DNA of 45,442 bases from JAQCEJ01 sp040881995 (GTDB lineage: Bacteria; Planctomycetota; Planctomycetia; Planctomycetales; Planctomycetaceae): the NCBI GenBank assembly GCA_040881995.1, contig JBBECD010000025.1, positions 1 to 45,442 of the forward strand, written 5' to 3'. The notes under the pieces are model-generated. The model was not told the origin of the DNA. It searched no databases and saw nothing but the letters and a program-made list of their open reading frames with translations. Shown here in pieces: positions 27,601 to 35,373 of this stretch (position 1 is its first letter; each line of letters opens with the position of its first letter). Position numbers and translations under genes: made by a program.

Positions 27601-28695
27601 GGAATCGATCGCCACCGACCATAAAACCGAAGGGTCGTTGCCGTACGAGACGGAGTAGACGTCGACTCCCGCCGGAATCGGGACTTGAAATCGATCGACC
27701 GGTTCGCCGGTCGTTTCGACGTTCAGATCGGTGATGATTTCCGCCCCTTCCTGACGGACGACGTACGTCGTTTGCTGTCGAATCATCCATTGGGGCAAAA
27801 CGGCGGGGGTCGGCAGCACGTCGCGCACCGTCAAGCGGCACGACGTCGCTTGACCGAGGTCGACCTCCCATAGATTCCATCCCGCTTCAGCCGTGGCGAC
27901 GGGACCGCTGACTTCGCTCACCGAACTTTCAAGCCGCATCCCCTCGGGCAGGTGAAGCCGCAGAACCGACGTCGTCGCCGGCGGAATGTGCACGTCGAAC
28001 ACCACGGAGTGGCGGCGCTGAAGACCTTCGAGAGTCCACGAGAAATCGGCCGTCAATCGATCGTCGGCAACGAGCATCACGTTGCGGCCGGAAGGCGCAG
28101 CCCCCCAGAGGGCGTCGTTCCCGCTCGACTGAAAATCGGAAACCGCCAATCCCATCGGTTCGATTTCCAAAAACTGCGGCCCGTCCGCATGACGATGAAT
28201 AACCCAGCTCCCGCGTCCCGAGCGCAGCGACTTTTCCGCAAAAACCGCCGAGTATTGGGCCCGTTCGATCCAGACCGGCTGCGGCCCCGGTTTTCTCGGA
28301 CGCAACAACTTCCACGCCGAAACAAAATCGCGGCGGGACATCGGCTGCCAGTCCCCCGCGGGCCATTCTTCGGGCCGATCGGCGGGAACGAGAATCTCTC
28401 GCAAATTCACGCGCGGAAGTTCGGCATTCTCGATCCCGATGCGGCCGCGGCTCGCCGCGCCGGCATCGCCCCGTTGACCGCGCGGCGGTTCGTCGCCGTT
28501 GCGATTTCCGTCTTGAACGACGGGATTCACCTCTTGAGCGCACAAAACCGCTTCAAACCCGCCGAGCAGCAGCCAGAGTGCCAATCCGGCGAGCACGCAG
28601 CCCGGCATGCAGGCGCTCGCGCGTCCCCCGCGACAGCCGGCGGGGCCTGTCGCGACGCCATCCGTCGTCGTCCCGGCGCGGCAGGTGAGAATCAT
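21667..28695 (-). CDS. Giant envelope protein, two fused copies of a ~1170-residue module
   Basis: A 2342-residue protein whose ATG overlaps the preceding minus-strand stop by 4 bases. Hydrophobic 31-53 reads as a signal or anchor; an alternative start at Met30 would give a shorter signal. A mostly beta ectodomain follows to about 1068, then membrane helices (about 1069-1140). A second signal-like segment begins at Met1172 (L-M-I-L-L-V-L-S-L-A-V-R-A-G-A-Q), followed by another beta ectodomain and C-terminal helices (about 2258-2335). Each half carries a P-A-G-V module at the same relative position (Pro341, and Pro1505, which is residue 334 counted from Met1172). Neither half resembles a named domain to me. 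A GGGA lies before Met1172, so internal initiation is conceivable. Probably a membrane-anchored surface or periplasmic scaffold. Confidence 0.85.
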   Translation of the reverse strand: MILTCRAGTTTDGVATGPAGCRGGRASACMPGCVLAGLALWLLLGGFEAVLCAQEVNPVVQDGNRNGDEPPRGQRGDAGAASRGRIGIENAELPRVNLREILVPADRPEEWPAGDWQPMSRRDFVSAWKLLRPRKPGPQPVWIERAQYSAVFAEKSLRSGRGSWVIHRHADGPQFLEIEPMGLAVSDFQSSGNDALWGAAPSGRNVMLVADDRLTADFSWTLEGLQRRHSVVFDVHIPPATTSVLRLHLPEGMRLESSVSEVSGPVATAEAGWNLWEVDLGQATSCRLTVRDVLPTPAVLPQWMIRQQTTYVVRQEGAEIITDLNVETTGEPVDRFQVPIPAGVDVYSVSYGNDPSVLWSVAIDSASNENVLTVKLPDPVRGPLRQIRINGFAEAVVDQDWQLPIFRMSGLFLQGGIQLTIEPPLQLNEITTQGCRLQKTSTGATTGTTYQLVQNDSAAGLTIQIAFPAIQLSARVLHHLAHESSGWSWAAEMSLRSRSGSTYQIRNLLPVRWDIAEVQLAGPESDTGQILKWTIEPATAEHQWLILDVAKAVDGEHPLSLRLRAKQTPGTAEDVLSFPYLEPQACQLSETVYAVHSPGQEPPHEQLADGMQPASADALSANWSASPLYRSLQENAQPALWFATSFNSGEGTQLEFPHVRQGLTGTATVEYEFLADRLFERYFIFVEPVSEPIDRILVYVSGTGPEFEWEQLSDRVVPVDVQRLPGDRHQNWNLPAKGELWEIRLPEATQEPIRLRAQRIRYHAGQAAGQLVFLPQSKSFRGTIELHGPKGIELETVTTARTLQNQEVISQDQISEPSARILQWEYDDVAETFEMHIKPGLNGGQANPAAMVHLQSRIFADGTGENQHRVRFDLLGDVRSVEFVYELPSHVNWIATRVNGQEVQPQYRGTQHVVSMSRAVGDDASATRESHQIEVEYQEPAESIRLRDRMHIPLPRVDVPVIQFDWDVLLPDGYFLESIPRGLNGLDEAESFGWKSRWFGPLGRSRTQHGFNPFDSSAWRGMYHRLRGDEADTADGRGTSDGELWQRIHWQGRLFPAAPSLVVWNESQLTWIGWFAFWCTLLIGGAVRIYTPSALTGVAGITWWSLLLAAVWFAPAPFSVPLGGIAFGSILIACLPSAWMHKAWFVDRRVPVSRAVSGSEDTVPIIDGTHGMTGSASLMILLVLSLAVRAGAQTESGVAAPLPTGRDSDASVPTRQKIEDAGETWDVLVPFSLEGESGDQNDLVYLKSDQAVRLAAYSARLQSGGVDYLITSAEYLGHWDRDNHLSIEAKFRLAVFADAEHPTTVIDLPIRHVHLARESACIVDGKSHPIFAVPERNGFTIELKSRLLSPAPPPLPEEADAEVNGEANRPSANASQNIQLREVTLLLHPVVKQQNDGGSFLIEIPAVSQSQFRLAFAQPPADVRVNDRRGDLPAAEIPREFAVPLGRQTRLAVSWNRQPQVSAPVVLSVTHQSLLEFSPTVVRGQSRVHHRTVSGSVRDVLWDVPAGVVVEKVTTEKPSTFEVFSDADGGRRLLVEFAEPVPEEFVVDVEWLSPVTSDGSGRISISPLSWLGRAAAEAEAKLEDVQAAVAGLPGYELLSSTDEQMILRDIPAEEFYKKWGLDGESRRTAFISSFVPESRIAFELRPLRSVRKARQDEIFHFTRQRVQWSVTIEVETSQTPALVHEIVLDPAIQLEEISVKQDEAERLSHFIRQNDRLKLILKDLTSSTQLITLRGFLPAMIGAAVPLPRVHYQADVMDRATVAIRHDAALRLDLTPDERWQTFSADQDVVPPGVDWATLGRFVRQPENQSSEDQPAERQSIRSSAESMRSPELSHFTALKPKSGKTWIVRMLWHVEQFHGSQPMLRIELPAEVDAPRIVSGPTAKIEPADAAGGSPVVTFVPDAADPAGHVLVVEGEWTIKGDGSWAVPVAALRGGDVTQRWLMISPRDVMRPQEGSERQVPEEMPLWSRPVLESFFPGNIARLYSKAEGAWTLTPAASREQQAQLTITWMRSECRFDASTGCMGRTEICAESAPGRVLRIDFPAGSRLVAVLLNGATLSAAVSERGELAVPLGTPNSSGSVNVVDLIWQQPIDASWRILLSTKLDLPRIKEFAPERHFIEIITSPRQRRLAIAGMVPLGELEYHLDLAEQLSNQVQNSAENSPDGNERLRRNLVRELRFLNDFEREESRSISRLPAMSARWRALRDLYEDDLAAAAHETPDESLWLSTASRSGGILTNDFVQGEWIGAKADSNIVIWWIDARWYLGLLAAFAFGLTWFALRKVTSWTGSMPWDLSVPVFAIGLTLVWWLFLEASLVGFCLFVYAVFRSWKQWRTPAARAAT

Positions 28696-31600
28696 ACCCG
28701 GCTGCCTCGCTCGGCGATCGAGACCGATTCGCGCTGCCCCCCGCCGTGTGCGGGACGCAGCGTCGTCGGATCTTCCGACCCGACCCCCGGCGGGATCGAC
28801 GCGCTTCCCGACCCCGAACCTTGCGTCGACGCAGGAACCGGCGCCGCATGAAAAGCCGACGAGATCGGCACCATGTATTCGTTCGTCGAACCCAGCGTCA
28901 CGACCGCCGGTGCGGTCTCGCGACGGTAGCGGCGGTCAATGGCGAACGCCAGAAATGCCAGCAGCAGCCCGCCGAAGAAGGGCTGCAGCAACAAGAAGAC
29001 GATCGCCTCGTGCCACATCGCCGCCAGCGAAGCCGCCAAGGCCAGCACGATCAGCGAATAGGGATGCCGCACGCGAGGAACGTTTAGCCACAGGGCGCTC
29101 GCCACAAGACTCAGCCCCGCACCGAACAGCACCAGCAGCGAGCGATGTAACGTGCGGATCGACACGTCTTCGACCTCGCCGTATCGACTGAAAACGTAAC
29201 CGTTGCCGCTGTCGAACCCGCTCAACGGCGGCGGAACCTCCGCGGCCGTGCCGATCCAGTTCTTCGGCTCGGACCATTCCGCCAGCGGACGACGCAGCCA
29301 GCCCCGCGGCGTCAACTGCCACGAAAACTGCGGCAACAGACCTTCCGGATAATCCGCGAGATGCTGCGCTCCCGGCAAGATCACCTGGCAAATCGTCTGC
29401 TGGATCAGATAATCGTCGGGGATTTCGGGTAACGCGATGTGCTGCCGATCGATCCAGTCAAAAGCCGGCGACGACGTCGACCGCAAATCCAGCGTCAGCA
29501 CGACCGAAGCCGTCGCGGAGGGTGATGACGACGATTCTGACGGTGCCGCATTCGACCCGCCGGCCAGCGGAATGCGATAATTCGTGCGCTGTTTCGACTT
29601 GTCGCCGGTCCCTTCGAGTGCGATCGCATTCTGGTTGATCCAGGCGTTGATCAACTGCAACTCGTCCGGAATCGCAATCTCGATTTCGCGCCCCGATCCT
29701 TGAATCCGATACTGCACGCGAGTCATCGACTGGCCGTCGGGCGCAAATTGCGCGCGGACGACCGCACGAGGAATCGTCAACGTCCGCTGCCGTTCTCCCT
29801 GATATTTGCGAATCGTCAGCGGCACGTGAGACTGTGGATTCGTCGAGCGAAAAACCAAAGCCTCTTCCGTCGCGACTTCGCTTTGCCAGTTTTGCCCGGA
29901 GACGACGACCTCCCAGATCGGCTGCTGCTGAAACGAAATCCGCGTCGACTTGAAGGCCGCGTCGGACGACTGGACGATCGGCAATTGGATCGCCGAATCG
30001 TCGTCCTCCTCGGACTTCAATTCAACGGGAACGGTGTATTGAGCGCTGATTTCGAAATGTTTCAGACGGGGTTCGGGGAGTTCCAGCCGGGCCGAAACGA
30101 CCGTCGAATTGCTTTCTTCATTCCAGGTCGCCGTCAGCGGTTTCCCGTCCATCAAGAATTTCGGACGGGGAGCCAAATCACTCGAAACGGTCACCCGCAG
30201 CAGGGCGATCCGTTCGTAAGAGACGTCGTATTTCAGGCGTTGCCGGACTTCAACCTGCTTTTCGCCGATGACCGCATCGATATCGGTCTCGGCTTCGATC
30301 CGTTGCGGAAATTTCTTAATGCCGACTTCGAGGAATTGCTCGACCGAATCGATCCGCCACATAAACTGGCGCAGCGACGTCCACTCCGCGGGCACCTCGA
30401 TTTTCGCGGCGAGCGCGGTGGGCAGGACCGACCGCAAGGTCGTCGACCCGACCGGTTTCAACTCGCTCTCGACGTTTTCCGCAAGAATCCACGCCATCAC
30501 CGTCGGCGCCTGACTCGAAGCTTCCGCCGTCGGCAGATGGCAGGCCAGTTTCCGTCCGTCGCTTTCGATCGGCCGGCGCGCGTTCAACATGATTTCGAAA
30601 TTGCCGGTTTTCGGCGCCACGAATTTCAAATGCCAGCGCGACTCCGTCGCGTCCCCTTCCCCCATTTCTTCTTCGGTCATCGTCACCGATTCGATCAACC
30701 CGGGCGTTTGCACGGGATCGATCACCCAGCCTTCCTGCACGGCCATCGGCCATTTGATCACCACGTTCGACACCGCGCCGCGGTAAACCTGAAATCGAAA
30801 CCGGCACTGCAAATCGACGTCCCCTTCGGTCGCGTGCGCGAGCACCTCCGGCGTCACCAGGAAATAGGGCTCTTCTTTCTGCACGTCGAGCACGAGACGA
30901 AACGGCTGCTTCAGGAAGCGGTAGGCGCTGCTCACGCGGTCCTCGATGCCGGAGTCGCTCACGTTGATGCGGTGAATGAATCGATCTTCCCCTTCGCGGC
31001 GACGGATGCGGTAGCCTTCGAACGAGCGAATCTGAATCTCGCCGGTCTGACGCTGGGCTCGTTCGACCTGAAACCCTTCGACGGCGAACGGAATTCCCTT
31101 GCTCGGAAACGGAGCCTGCAACGTCCACTTCAGTTCGATCGGGCCCTTCGTCGGTTCGATGAAACTGACGACGACTTTGCCCGCATCATCTTCGGCGAAC
31201 TCGTGCTTTCGATACGTTTGCCCTTCGACGTCGAGCAGTTCGAAATCCGGCGGCATGGTCACCGCGATCTTGTCAAATGTTCCCTGCAGCGCGCGGACCT
31301 TTTGCGTGGCGCTCAGCAGCACCGTTTCACCGGTAAAATCGAGATCCATCGGACTCACCGCCGACTGCAGCACCAGATCGATGGGCTGCGTTTCGGGGGC
31401 GGGCTGCCAGGCGACGTCGAGTTGCGGATCGAGCCCCACGAGTTCGATTTTCCCCGGAACATTGTCGACGAGACTCGTCGCCCCCTCGGGAAGTTTGATT
31501 TGAAAGCGTTCGAACGGAACGGCGAGTTGCATCGATCCGACCGCCGCATGGGGCAGCGTCAATTGCATCCGCCGGGTCGGCGATTGCGTCACGACCGGCA

Positions 31601-32228
31601 CGAGCGCTTCGAGTTCGAGTTCGTGGGTTCCCTTGCCGAAAAACCACCAGTCGTAACCGGGCTGACGGGGAGCCGCGGCCTGTTCCGTACGGGCGGGAAT
31701 CGCATCTCCCTTGCCGCGATAAACCGTATTGCGAATGACGGCTTCGTGCAGATTTAAGGGAATTCGTACCCATTGATCGTCGACGGTCAGTTGCAGCGTG
31801 ACCACGATCTTGAGCACCGCTTGTTCGTCGTCGGCCGAACCGGTGATGTGCAGCGAAGTGATGCCGTAATCCGGCTGCGTCCTGCCGGCAGGCCCGTCCG
31901 CCGTTTTGAGCCATTTCAAAAAATCATCCAGCTTGGTCGATGCCAGAATTTTGATGAGCCGTCTGTCGGCACCGGGGATGTAAACGACGTCGGAATCGAC
32001 TTCCGAAAGTTTGGCCGGAGCGGGGAGTGAGTCCTTCGACTTTGGAAGATTCGCATCGGCGTTTCCCGCGGGAGCATTCGCCGGGGAGGCGGATTTCTCG
32101 GCGTCGGCCGGTTCCTGAGCGATACCGGTAGAGACCAGCGTCCCCAAGCAGATGTATAGCCACAGGCCGACGATCACGCTCCGCGCGACTCGTCCCTGGT
32201 TCACATTGATCAACTGCGGACGATTCAT
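28692..32228 (-). CDS. Large envelope protein, single copy of the same module
   Basis: A 1178-residue protein, first gene of the minus-strand pair. An N-terminal signal (about 15-38, ending near G-I-A-Q-E) precedes a Pro/Ala/Asp-rich linker, then a beta-rich ectodomain to about 1025. Three hydrophobic helices (about 1026-1098) and a polar C-tail of about 80 residues with Gly/Ser-rich stretches close it. At 318-365 the pattern F-D-K-I-A-V-T-M-P-P-D-F-E-L-L-D-V then V-V-V-S-F-I-E-P matches the module found in each half of the downstream giant. A stretch near 430-500 is also similar. GGGAA precedes the ATG. Translational coupling (ATGA) suggests the two products form one assembly. I do not recognise the family, and no catalytic motif was seen. 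Confidence 0.85.
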   Translation of the reverse strand: MNRPQLINVNQGRVARSVIVGLWLYICLGTLVSTGIAQEPADAEKSASPANAPAGNADANLPKSKDSLPAPAKLSEVDSDVVYIPGADRRLIKILASTKLDDFLKWLKTADGPAGRTQPDYGITSLHITGSADDEQAVLKIVVTLQLTVDDQWVRIPLNLHEAVIRNTVYRGKGDAIPARTEQAAAPRQPGYDWWFFGKGTHELELEALVPVVTQSPTRRMQLTLPHAAVGSMQLAVPFERFQIKLPEGATSLVDNVPGKIELVGLDPQLDVAWQPAPETQPIDLVLQSAVSPMDLDFTGETVLLSATQKVRALQGTFDKIAVTMPPDFELLDVEGQTYRKHEFAEDDAGKVVVSFIEPTKGPIELKWTLQAPFPSKGIPFAVEGFQVERAQRQTGEIQIRSFEGYRIRRREGEDRFIHRINVSDSGIEDRVSSAYRFLKQPFRLVLDVQKEEPYFLVTPEVLAHATEGDVDLQCRFRFQVYRGAVSNVVIKWPMAVQEGWVIDPVQTPGLIESVTMTEEEMGEGDATESRWHLKFVAPKTGNFEIMLNARRPIESDGRKLACHLPTAEASSQAPTVMAWILAENVESELKPVGSTTLRSVLPTALAAKIEVPAEWTSLRQFMWRIDSVEQFLEVGIKKFPQRIEAETDIDAVIGEKQVEVRQRLKYDVSYERIALLRVTVSSDLAPRPKFLMDGKPLTATWNEESNSTVVSARLELPEPRLKHFEISAQYTVPVELKSEEDDDSAIQLPIVQSSDAAFKSTRISFQQQPIWEVVVSGQNWQSEVATEEALVFRSTNPQSHVPLTIRKYQGERQRTLTIPRAVVRAQFAPDGQSMTRVQYRIQGSGREIEIAIPDELQLINAWINQNAIALEGTGDKSKQRTNYRIPLAGGSNAAPSESSSSPSATASVVLTLDLRSTSSPAFDWIDRQHIALPEIPDDYLIQQTICQVILPGAQHLADYPEGLLPQFSWQLTPRGWLRRPLAEWSEPKNWIGTAAEVPPPLSGFDSGNGYVFSRYGEVEDVSIRTLHRSLLVLFGAGLSLVASALWLNVPRVRHPYSLIVLALAASLAAMWHEAIVFLLLQPFFGGLLLAFLAFAIDRRYRRETAPAVVTLGSTNEYMVPISSAFHAAPVPASTQGSGSGSASIPPGVGSEDPTTLRPAHGGGQRESVSIAERGSRV

Positions 32229-32402
32229 GCCGTTCCCGACTCAACTTTAATTGCGTAGAGCATCTATTACCATCTTACTCAACGGCCCCGGGTCAGGTCA
32301 GCCGATTTTTGCCCCAAGTGTCAGAAATTGCCAACTTTGCAAGTTCGCGAATTTAACGATTTTCAGAATTTTAGCGTCGTGTGCAAATTTTGAACGCCAC
32401 AG
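32229..32402 (-). promoter_or_regulatory. Leader of the giant-gene pair
   Basis: This AT-rich spacer precedes the giant operon (minus strand). TTGAGT at 32282-32277 is a plausible -35, but the box 17 bases on (TCTACG) is a poor -10. No other gene was seen. Confidence 0.2.
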
Positions 32403-32509
32403 AGAAGAAAAGCTGAATAGCCACAAAAAAACGCAAAGGACGCAAAAATACAGGAGTGGAGACTTCTTTTTTTTGCGTTTATTGCGTTTTTTGCGGCGAT
32501 TTCTTCTTC
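32403..32509. repeat. AT-rich imperfect inverted repeat
   Basis: Left arm 32420-32449 (GCCACAAAAAAACGCAAAGG...) and right arm 32467-32497 (its near complement, ending TTTTTTGCGGC) can pair over about 30 bases with a short loop. Outer GAAGAAA/TTTCTTC segments extend the pairing. The A-rich/T-rich arms resemble widespread CACAAA/CGCAAA dispersed bacterial repeats. Located just past the monophosphatase stop, it may also act as a bidirectional terminator. Confidence 0.7.
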
Positions 32510-32549
32510 GTTTTTGATTGTGTATTTTGCGGAGCGTCTGGCGGCGACC

Positions 32550-33323
32550 TCAGGCGAGCATCTGCACCATCTCGCGATGCAAATTCTCGCTGTTGGCGGC
32601 CAGCAGCGAAGGGCGTTCGAGCCGGAAGGTTCCGCCGTCGAGTTGCGTGACCACTCCCCCCGCCTCGCGGACCAGCAGCACGCCCGCCGCCATGTCCCAG
32701 GGCATTAGGTTCGTCGACCAGAACCCGTCGAGCCGTCCCGCCGCGATATAGGCCAGGTTGAGCGCCGCCGAACCGGAACGCTGTACGGTTTGCGCCTGTC
32801 CCACCGCCCGCAGAAACCGATTGACCGCCGGGTGATGTGCCCGCACCGCGACCGGCAAACTCGCCATCAGCATCGCTTTATCCAGCGTCAGGTTTTTGCT
32901 GGTACTCAGCCGTTTTTCGTTCACCCACGCCCCTTCGCCTTTGACGGTCCAGAAGAGTTCGTCGCGGGTCGGGTCGTAAATCACGCCGCACACCAGTTCC
33001 TCTTCGCATTCCAGTCCGATCGAGACGGCGTAATACGGAAAGCGATGCGCGTAATTCGACGTCCCATCCAAAGGATCGATAACCCAACGAAACCCCGAAG
33101 CGTGATGCGATTCGTTCAGTCCCTCTTCGCCGAGAAAATTATGATCGGGATACTTCTCGCGGATCAACTCGTGTATCACCGTCTGCGCGGCGAAGTCGGC
33201 CTCAGTCACCAGATTGGCGGGACTCTTTTCCGTAATCGTAAATCGCTCGGCCCACGACCGCAGAACTTCGCCGGCAAGATGCGCCGCCGTCTTGGCCGTG
33301 GGTAAAAACTCGCTGAAGCTCAA
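32550..33323 (-). CDS. Inositol-monophosphatase-family phosphatase
   Basis: A 257-residue cytoplasmic Mg-dependent, Li-sensitive-type phosphatase. It has the E-E pair E66-E67 in F-L-G-E-E-G, the metal motif D83-P-L-D86-G-T-S-N-Y and the C-terminal W-D-M-A-A-G-V-L-L-V-R-E-A-G-G, which together define the IMPase superfamily. Length is typical. The start is TTG at 33323 with AGGGAGAAG just upstream; no ATG gives the full N-terminal helix. Substrate could be inositol phosphate, a sugar phosphate or a nucleotide bisphosphate; sequence alone does not decide. It is not obviously linked to the giant genes that follow on the same strand, and an inverted repeat separates them. Confidence 0.95.
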   Translation of the reverse strand: MSFSEFLPTAKTAAHLAGEVLRSWAERFTITEKSPANLVTEADFAAQTVIHELIREKYPDHNFLGEEGLNESHHASGFRWVIDPLDGTSNYAHRFPYYAVSIGLECEEELVCGVIYDPTRDELFWTVKGEGAWVNEKRLSTSKNLTLDKAMLMASLPVAVRAHHPAVNRFLRAVGQAQTVQRSGSAALNLAYIAAGRLDGFWSTNLMPWDMAAGVLLVREAGGVVTQLDGGTFRLERPSLLAANSENLHREMVQMLA

Positions 33324-33707
33324 AAGATCTTCTCCCTGCCGGGGTTTTCTACTCTCCTGACGCGGACTCCCGCCGTGTTACGGCAAGTGTAACGATCGAA
33401 CCGTTTCGTGAGAATCATCCGTGTGAATCGATCGCATCAGTTTTGAGATTTTCACGGGACGAGGCGGAAGCCGGCCGGTCATCCCCAGAGGCGAATATCG
33501 CCTTGCGGCCCTCAAAATGCACGCTTTCCACCGTTTGATGAACGCGGCGTGCCGGTTGACGAAAGTAAATAGCACGTGGCCTTTTCAAATCGTGAGCTAT
33601 GTTTTTTTGAAACAGCGCTCGCGAATGTGGTTTTCTGAAGGGTGCTCCGTATCGTCCCTAGTGCAACGTCAATCGACGATTGACATGCCGCCGGCATTGA
33701 ATGATAC

Positions 33708-33726
33708 CCCGAAACGTAAGCGCGGG
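33708..33726. repeat. Diverged copy of a CCCGAAGCGCAAGCGAGGG-type element
   Basis: CCCGAAACGTAAGCGCGGG matches the 37657-37675 element at 16 of 19 positions. Such GC-rich elements are, to my recollection, common dispersed intergenic repeats in planctomycetes. Confidence 0.55.
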
Positions 33727-33781
33727 AGCAATGGAATGCAATCTTTCTCCCTCCGGAAGAAGGTGGCCGCAGGCCGGATGA

Positions 33782-33947
33782 AGGGTGCCTTTGGTTTTTA
33801 AATGTCGAATGTCGAAGCTCGAATGTCGAATCAAATCCGAAGCACGAAGGCTCAAATGACGAAGGGCGCCTATCGGCGCGGCACGTTTCGGATTTCGTCA
33901 TTGATTCGTCATTCGGATTTCGACATTCGACATTTGAAAGGCACCCT
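33782..33947. repeat. Large inverted repeat built from AATGTCGAA/AATGACGAA units
   Basis: Terminal arms AGGGTGCCTTT (33782-33792) and AAAGGCACCCT (33937-33947) are perfect complements. Next come perfect 17-base arms at 33800-33816 and 33919-33935. Pairing continues imperfectly inward to a GCGCC/GGCGC stem near 33866-33878. The arms are themselves tandem variants of a 9-base unit. It has no coding capacity and looks like a mobile palindromic element. Confidence 0.8.
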
Positions 33948-34097
33948 CACCCCGGCCCTCTCCCAGAGGGAGAGGGAGAGGGAGACAGAGGGAGAAAGAG
34001 ATGGCGGTAAAGACGGGTTCAATATGCATAACTGGCGAACCAACGAACTTGATGAGGAGACCCGCGCAGGCGGGGACTCCAGGGGAAAGGTCCGATC

Positions 34098-34649
34098 GTG
34101 ATAGGAAATCTCAGCACACACGACATCGTCACATTAGTCGCCGCGGGAGTGTTCACACTCGTCACCGCGATGGCCGATCTGCGCTTCCGGAAGATTCCGA
34201 ATAAACTGACCGTGCCGTTTTGCGTGGCGGGACTGATTTTTCAGACCGTCATGGGGGGCTGGCTGGGTCTGCAAGACGCGCTGCTCGGCTTCGTCGTCGG
34301 GTTCGGCGTGCTGTTCATCCTGTTTGCGGTGGGGGGAGGCGGAGGGGGCGACGTCAAGTTGATGGGCGCCCTCAGCGTCTGGCTCGGCTGGAAGAAAACG
34401 CTCTTCGTGCTCATCTTCTCAATCGTGTTCGTGTTATTCGGTACAATCGTTTCGATGGCCTACAGCGTGGGAACTCGCGGCTTCTCTCGGTCAGTCCGCA
34501 AATACTTTCGGAAGGAAAACACCGAAAATGAAAGAGAGACAGCGAAGTACGATCCCCTCGAACAGCGGAAACATCGCCGGATTATGCCGTTTGCCATACC
34601 TGTGGCGTTGGCCACGTGGTTCGTCATGATCTGGCAACTCCCCAAATAG
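34098..34649 (+). CDS. Prepilin peptidase (A24 family, CpaA/TadV-like)
   Basis: A 183-residue membrane aspartic protease that would cleave and mature Flp-type pilins and TadE/G pseudopilins at the inner membrane. The catalytic aspartates are visible: Asp27 in A-M-A-D-L-R-F-R-K-I-P-N and Asp85 in a poly-Gly G-G-G-D-V-K-L-M motif. It lacks the N-methylation domain, as expected for the short Tad type. A GTG start has GGGGAAAGG at 34082-34090. A charged insert (about 132-155) between the last helices, rich in Lys/Glu/Arg, is longer than usual. First gene of the Tad locus. Confidence 0.92.
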   Translation: MIGNLSTHDIVTLVAAGVFTLVTAMADLRFRKIPNKLTVPFCVAGLIFQTVMGGWLGLQDALLGFVVGFGVLFILFAVGGGGGGDVKLMGALSVWLGWKKTLFVLIFSIVFVLFGTIVSMAYSVGTRGFSRSVRKYFRKENTENERETAKYDPLEQRKHRRIMPFAIPVALATWFVMIWQLPK

Positions 34650-34781
34650 TACAAAGCGTTACCGCTTGATGCGTTCGGCTTGGGGGAGTGGTAAACGGCG
34701 TAATCGCGGGAATCGAATTTTTCGTCACCCGGTTCACCGTCCGTCACAATCACGACCCTTGATGCAGGATGCCATCGAGCC

Positions 34782-35267
34782 ATGCAGCGGCAAACGTTCT
34801 ATCGGAGAGGCACGCAGGAAAACCGCCTTGCGGTTGTTGCTTTGCGCTCCGAGAGTCCGCGATCGATATTGAAAAAGGGGTCGGATCCTAATCGACGCGG
34901 CTGGCTGTCGATGGAACTCGTTTTCGTGCTTCCGATTCTGCTCTTCATGCTGCTCGGAATGCTCGAGTTCTCGCTGTTGTTCTTCGCCCGGTCGGAAGTC
35001 ACCGAAGCGGCTCGAACCGGCGCGCGGACCGCGATGCTCTCCGGCGTCACCGAAGAGGATGTCATCTCGGCGATCCGTAATACGCTCAGCCCGCGGCTGC
35101 ACGGCGGATTGAACATTCACGTCGACCTCGGCGAACAAAGCGGCGACCCCGTCGGCGTCGCCGTCCGTGTCCCGATGCAAAACGCCTCCCCCGACTTGCT
35201 CTGGCCGATCGGTTACTCGCTCCAGAGCCAATATTTGTATGCAGAAACCAGCTATGTAAAAGAGTGA
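34782..35267 (+). CDS. TadE-like pseudopilin
   Basis: A 161-residue protein. A basic N-terminal region of about 38 residues precedes R-R-G-W-L-S-M-E-L-V-F-V-L-P and a long hydrophobic helix, the TadE-like arrangement with a conserved Glu and Pro. The rest is a short extracytoplasmic domain containing the A-A-R-T-G-A-R-T-A typical just after the helix. It is likely processed by the prepilin peptidase encoded upstream and contributes to pilus assembly. The ATG has no strong ribosome binding site; the start could lie slightly downstream. A 132-base spacer separates it from the peptidase gene. Confidence 0.85.
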   Translation: MQRQTFYRRGTQENRLAVVALRSESPRSILKKGSDPNRRGWLSMELVFVLPILLFMLLGMLEFSLLFFARSEVTEAARTGARTAMLSGVTEEDVISAIRNTLSPRLHGGLNIHVDLGEQSGDPVGVAVRVPMQNASPDLLWPIGYSLQSQYLYAETSYVKE

Positions 35268-35277
35268 GAAAGACAAG

Positions 35278-35353
35278 GGATGAGGGATGAAGGATGAGTC
35301 AGAAGAAGAATCTCGCCGTTGATTTTTTCTGATTCATCCTTCATCCCTCATCC
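35278..35353. repeat. Near-perfect 27-base hairpin between tadE-like gene and cpaB
   Basis: Left arm 35278-35304 and right arm 35327-35353 complement each other at 26 of 27 positions, with a 22-base loop. The arms consist of GGATGA/GGGATGA repeats. The structure ends 9 bases before the CAGGAG ribosome binding site of cpaB (35362-35367). It could modulate expression or simply be a mobile palindrome. Confidence 0.85.
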
Positions 35354-35373
35354 TTCGACTTCAGGAGTTTTCG

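Larger units (their letters stand above)
33324..34097 (+). other. Long intergenic region before the Tad locus
   Basis: 774 bases between the divergent monophosphatase and prepilin peptidase genes. I see no convincing gene. It holds a CAATCGACGATTG palindrome (33670-33682), two repeat elements listed separately, and a purine-rich GGGAGA tract (about 33966-34000). The last bases give the GGGGAAAGG ribosome binding site of the prepilin peptidase. Promoters for both directions should lie here but none stood out. Confidence 0.7.

Noticed and set aside
29700..31757. 685-codon plus-strand frame opposite the giant module gene
   Set aside because: Antisense shadow; the minus-strand protein has signal peptide, membrane helices and coupling to its neighbour.
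35278..35353. Hairpin before cpaB as an intrinsic terminator
   Set aside because: No T-run follows the right arm, and it lies between genes that appear to belong to one locus.
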